From Microbacterium sulfonylureivorans (GTDB lineage: Bacteria > Actinomycetota > Actinomycetes > Actinomycetales > Microbacteriaceae), in the NCBI RefSeq assembly GCF_003999995.1, contig NZ_RJAD01000003.1, forward strand, positions 248,001 to 312,000: 64,000 bases of DNA, read 5' to 3'. Every line of letters starts with the position of its first letter. The stretch's first letter is position 1. The notes under the pieces are model-generated. The model had not been told where the DNA came from, did no database searches, and worked only from the letters and a program-made list of their open reading frames with translations. Below are positions 61,175 to 64,000 of the stretch, in pieces. The position numbers and the translations under genes were made by a program.

Positions 61175-61619
61175 CTTCGCCCAACGGGTTGGCGCGATGC
61201 TGCAGGGCGTGCGCGGCCCGATGACAAATGGCTTGCGGCTTGGCATCGATGTCGCTGCGGTGGACTACTTTGCTCACCTGATGGAGCGGCCGGCGGGACA
61301 GAGATTCCTACTGACCCGCTTCACCGAGGTGGAACGGACCTACATCACTAGCGATCCGGCGAGGATCGCGGTTCGGTGGGCGGCCAAGGAAGCTGTCTCG
61401 AAGGCGATCGGAACCGGATTTCGTGGCATTCGACCGATCGACATTCAAATCAACAGAACTCCGGAAGGCCAGCCTTTGGTCGAAAGGGGGACCAGCGAGG
61501 ACTGGCCACTCTCGGCACACCAGTGGGACTGGTCGATAACGATGAGCGAAGACGACGGCGCGGCAGTGGCGATCGCCTTGGCAATCCCGAAGGGGGAAGC
61601 GGATGACTTCGGAGAATGA
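61161..61619 (+). CDS. AcpS-type 4'-phosphopantetheinyl transferase
   Basis: 152 residues. LRLGIDVAAVDYF gives the Mg-binding aspartate (Asp30), FTEVERTYI the second (Glu58), and VRWAAKEAVSKAIG the conserved AcpS motif; QINRTPEGQPLV completes the fold. It should load phosphopantetheine on Ser45 of the neighbouring carrier. I choose GTG 61161 because AGAGGAGG lies 5 nt upstream; an ATG at 61056 would overlap the TS-like gene by over 100 bp. It overlaps that gene by 14 bp. Confidence 0.82.
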   Translation: MVVADFAQRVGAMLQGVRGPMTNGLRLGIDVAAVDYFAHLMERPAGQRFLLTRFTEVERTYITSDPARIAVRWAAKEAVSKAIGTGFRGIRPIDIQINRTPEGQPLVERGTSEDWPLSAHQWDWSITMSEDDGAAVAIALAIPKGEADDFGE

Positions 61620-61977
61620 CCTCGAGTCCATAAGCGACGATGCCCGCAAACTCGCCGAGAACATCAGGCAGGAGCGAGCCTACGCCGGTCTCAGTCAAGA
61701 CCAAGTTGCGCGCGTGTTAGGAATCACGCGGGCCGCTGTGAGCGCGCTTGAAACCGGACGTCGGCGCGTGTCAGGTGTCGAGCTGAAGCACCTCGCCAAA
61801 CTGTTCGGGACTAGCGCAGATCGGTTGATGGGCGCAGAGGCTCCGCGGGACGCAACGGCTGATGCGCTCTTCAGGACCACGCGGGAGTTGAGCAATGAGG
61901 ATCGTGAGCAGGTACTCAGATTTGCGGAGTTTCTTCGGCATGCGGGCGCCGCCCCCGACGTCGGCAAGTCGGGCTAG
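61603..61977 (+). CDS. XRE family transcriptional regulator
   Basis: 124 residues. A lambda-repressor-like helix-turn-helix lies at residues 13-70: LAENIRQERAYAGLSQDQVARVLGITRAAVSALETGRRRV. The rest is an acidic helical tail. It overlaps the transferase gene by 17 bp and is followed by an ImmA/IrrE peptidase 8 bp later, the standard repressor-antirepressor pairing in which the peptidase cleaves the repressor. It may bind the dyad at 59959-59977. Confidence 0.88.
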   Translation: MTSENDLESISDDARKLAENIRQERAYAGLSQDQVARVLGITRAAVSALETGRRRVSGVELKHLAKLFGTSADRLMGAEAPRDATADALFRTTRELSNEDREQVLRFAEFLRHAGAAPDVGKSG

Positions 61978-61985
61978 GTACCAAC

Positions 61986-63014
61986 GTGGCGTCTTTCGCT
62001 GAATCGAGCCGAGCGCGATCGCGCGCAAGCATGGAAGCGGCTCGACTGCACGCCCGCCTCGGCACGGACATGTCCATACCAATTGATGTCTTCGAGGTGG
62101 TCCGTGAGCTTGGCGTATGGCTCTCGGCGCGTGACCTCTCTTCGACGCTCTTCGGGTTCTACCTCTCCGATGGCGGCACATTCGGGATCTGCCTCAATGA
62201 TCGGCATCCGGAGCCCCTCCAACGTCTGACGTGCGCGCACGAGCTAGGGCACCACATGCTCGGCCATCAGTCAGCGCTGGACCTCGAACGGCACATTAGT
62301 GGCGGAGGCGACACCTCACTCGCTGAGGTGGAGGCACAGGCATTTGCATCGGCGTTTCTGATGCCGCCCGGCCTCGTGAATCGGAAAATGAGAACGCTTG
62401 ACCTAAACGGGCGATCCGGCCTCACGGATCTCGACCTCTATCGTCTCGCACGCACGATGGACACGAGCTTTTCAGCAACCGTGTGGCGGCTAGTGGACCT
62501 GGAAATATTGACCCCGGCGGCTGCGAAGGAGCTGGCGCGAAAAGGGCCCTCAAAGGCCAAGGCCATTCTCATTCAGCCGTTCGCTGCTCCAGGGCGCGGC
62601 GAAGTGGTGGAGGTGGATGCCGAGCGCCAAGACCTGGCGCTGTGCCGCGTCGGTGACCACGTAATGGTGGACCTCCCCAATCACGGGGATTCGGGCTACA
62701 TCTGGGTCGCGGACGGTCAGCTCCCGGGGTCGTTCCCGCCGGGGCTGGTCTGGGATGGAGCGGGTACCCTGGCACAAGCTGCGCAACCACTTGTCGCCCG
62801 GCACGCCCCCGAATCGGGTGGCGGAAGCCGGCTGCACTTTCAGTTCGAGGCTCCAGGGCCGGCGGAGGTATCGATGCAGCTGATACGCCCGTGGGAGGCA
62901 TCGCCCAGACCCGCGGCTGAGCTTCCGCTTAATGTAGTGGTCCAACCCGAGCATCAAGTCGTCGGTATGGATGCGGCCCAAATCGGTGCCTACGCGCGAC
63001 GGGTGGGTAGCTGA
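61986..63014 (+). CDS. ImmA/IrrE metallopeptidase fused to chagasin-like protease inhibitor
   Basis: 342 residues. The N-terminal ImmA/IrrE zinc peptidase has HELGHH (85-90) and Glu117 in EAQAFASAFLMP as third ligand. Residues about 221-320 resemble chagasin (inhibitor family I42): VGDHVMVDL, NHGDSGYIW (232-240) for the NPTTG loop, a Gly/Ser-rich loop, and RPWE (301-304), the three inhibitory loops. The next gene is a papain-like peptidase, the natural target of chagasins. Start is GTG 61986. I infer a sensor-inhibitor that controls both the XRE repressor and the peptidase. Confidence 0.75.
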   Translation: MASFAESSRARSRASMEAARLHARLGTDMSIPIDVFEVVRELGVWLSARDLSSTLFGFYLSDGGTFGICLNDRHPEPLQRLTCAHELGHHMLGHQSALDLERHISGGGDTSLAEVEAQAFASAFLMPPGLVNRKMRTLDLNGRSGLTDLDLYRLARTMDTSFSATVWRLVDLEILTPAAAKELARKGPSKAKAILIQPFAAPGRGEVVEVDAERQDLALCRVGDHVMVDLPNHGDSGYIWVADGQLPGSFPPGLVWDGAGTLAQAAQPLVARHAPESGGGSRLHFQFEAPGPAEVSMQLIRPWEASPRPAAELPLNVVVQPEHQVVGMDAAQIGAYARRVGS

Positions 63015-63686
63015 GTGCTCAGATGGGTGTTCGATGGGCGATCGGATAGCCGCCCGGTGGATGACCAAGGGATGCGGTCCATTTGTCTCGCCGTATCAGC
63101 CACGTTCGTTCACGATCTCGCACGCGACGATCTCATGAGTGCCGAGTACCTTCATTGGGATTCCGAACGGTACGGTGGTCGCGGACATCCTCGGTCGGTG
63201 GCGAAGTCCCTAGCGACTACCGGCCAGCCGCCCTCGGCACAATGGCCGATGGACGCGGCGATCGACGACACCGACTCGGCGTACGCACCGTCGAGCCTAG
63301 TGATCGGTCCGTTTCGCAGGGCGGTGACGGAGACCTACTTCGACCTCGATCTAGCGATCGATAAGGTCGCGGGCGGAACGCCCGTCGTGATGTGCCTCCT
63401 CACCTCCCCGGAGTTCTACGATCCCGACGTCTCAGTCATAACGACGTGGACCGGCCCAATTGCTGGGCACGCTGTCGTGGCGATCGGTCTCGCGATATAC
63501 GACGGGCCGCCGATCCCGGGCGGACCCGAACCAGGTGCCAGATTCCTGTGCCTACGCAATAGCTGGGGCGCGGACTGGGGCAGGGCTGGTCATGTCTTGA
63601 TGAGCGAAGTAGTCGCGCGTCAGTGCACCCAAGTAGCCCTCGATATCGCCCCGCTCGATCCTGATGCAAGATCCATTCGTGCTTAG
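63015..63686 (+). CDS. Papain-like (C1A) cysteine peptidase
   Basis: 223 residues. DDQGMRSICLAVSATF holds Gln18 (oxyanion) and the nucleophile Cys24; GPIAGHAVVAIGLAIYD carries His152; CLRNSWGADWGRAGHVLM carries Asn182. All catalytic residues are therefore present. No signal peptide or prodomain, so it acts inside the cell, unlike most papain-type enzymes. GTG start directly follows the stop of the chagasin-fusion gene without a gap. A free active protease would be toxic, fitting the inhibitor encoded before it. Confidence 0.78.
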   Translation: MLRWVFDGRSDSRPVDDQGMRSICLAVSATFVHDLARDDLMSAEYLHWDSERYGGRGHPRSVAKSLATTGQPPSAQWPMDAAIDDTDSAYAPSSLVIGPFRRAVTETYFDLDLAIDKVAGGTPVVMCLLTSPEFYDPDVSVITTWTGPIAGHAVVAIGLAIYDGPPIPGGPEPGARFLCLRNSWGADWGRAGHVLMSEVVARQCTQVALDIAPLDPDARSIRA

Positions 63687-64000
63687 GAAGCGACTGAGGT
63701 TATACCGATTCAATTGCTGCAGGCGATCTTGCCTAGGCAACCGGACAAGATCTCGCCCTCTCAGGAGCGAATGGGCTGGGCCCCCAGCTTGAGTCGGCGG
63801 CGACGCTAGAGATCGAGCTGCCTGCCCGCCCGGGACTCACCCGTTCTCGGGCATTGAGTGCGGAAGCGCATGCCATTTCGACCGCTGGCGATGAGCCCAC
63901 TGTTGATCGAGCCGACCGCCCCGCGCCAAGGACCTACTACTAGCTTCGGGCGGCGTCCCGCTGAGAGACCGGTCGCTATTCTTCTCGTTGCCCTGCTTCA
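63687..64000. other. Window end without a supported gene
   Basis: Open frames in the last 314 bp are short and without ribosome-binding sites. No tRNA fragment or integrase site is seen, so the end of the cluster or element is not reached here. Confidence 0.5.

Noticed and set aside
55065-63686. Ordinary nucleoside-antibiotic biosynthesis cluster
   Set aside because: Considered because of TS-like and carrier proteins, but there are no adenylation, transport or resistance genes, and repressor, ImmA and protease genes fit a conflict system better. Not fully excluded.
43155-64000. Second copy of the tRNA-Arg 3' end (attR)
   Set aside because: No stretch resembling the T-arm and acceptor end was noticed by eye; a computed repeat search is needed to be certain.
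1-64000. CRISPR array or rRNA operon
   Set aside because: No regularly spaced repeats and no rRNA-like stretches were seen.

Overview
This is a GC-rich actinobacterial chromosome fragment, most likely from a Microbacterium-like member of the Microbacteriaceae. The evidence is a coproporphyrin-type heme operon (hemE-hemY-hemQ-hemC-hemB-hemL with divergent hemA), Lsr2, a pntA1-pntA2-pntB transhydrogenase, a large SF1-type helicase with a C-terminal nuclease-like domain, and many genes whose start codon sits 6-8 nt behind a TANNNT box, as expected for leaderless transcription. Placement in the family is inferred from gene content, not from a search.

From 1 to about 27.5 kb the window is ordinary chromosome. 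It holds a MerR regulator, heme synthesis, a lipoprotein, tRNA-Ala(CGC), a cytosine-deaminase-like amidohydrolase, galU, formate-THF metabolism, FmdB, MscL, the large helicase, an Ogt-like protein lacking its cysteine, an acetate permease pair with a GAF-LuxR regulator, Lsr2, transhydrogenase, and a GH114-like lipoprotein. At 27,467 lies tRNA-Arg(CCT). A tyrosine integrase follows directly, pointing back at the tRNA, which marks the left end of an integrated element.

From 27.5 to 43.2 kb the element carries a 23-residue peptide gene between strong hairpins, a winged-helix protein, and a six-gene restriction-like operon (C5 cytosine methylase, MORC/GHKL ATPase, Z1 ATPase, PD-(D/E)XK protein, AIPR protein, Vsr nickase). 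A MobF-type relaxase-helicase with a possible oriT in front comes last. No type IV secretion genes are seen, so the unit looks mobilizable rather than self-transmissible. No second copy of the tRNA 3' end was found in the window, so the right end is unresolved.

From 43.2 to 54.5 kb is chromosome-like metabolism: a MarR regulator divergent from an FMN reductase-acetyltransferase fusion, then a GntR-controlled glycoside operon (ABC importer, NagB-like sugar-phosphate enzyme, GH3, BadF-type kinase, GH4).

From 55.0 to 63.7 kb lies the most unusual part. It contains three thymidylate-synthase-like proteins: one fused to a metallophosphoesterase, one fused to an Nmad1-like domain, and one alone. 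With them are a 5-hmdU-DNA-kinase-like helical protein, a dedicated acyl/aminoacyl carrier protein with its own phosphopantetheinyl transferase, an XRE repressor, an ImmA/IrrE peptidase fused to a chagasin-like cysteine-protease inhibitor, and a papain-like cysteine peptidase directly behind it. I propose that this is an undescribed nucleotide- or DNA-modifying conflict system coupled to a protease-inhibitor switch. The domain assignments come from motifs read by eye; the system-level function is inference.
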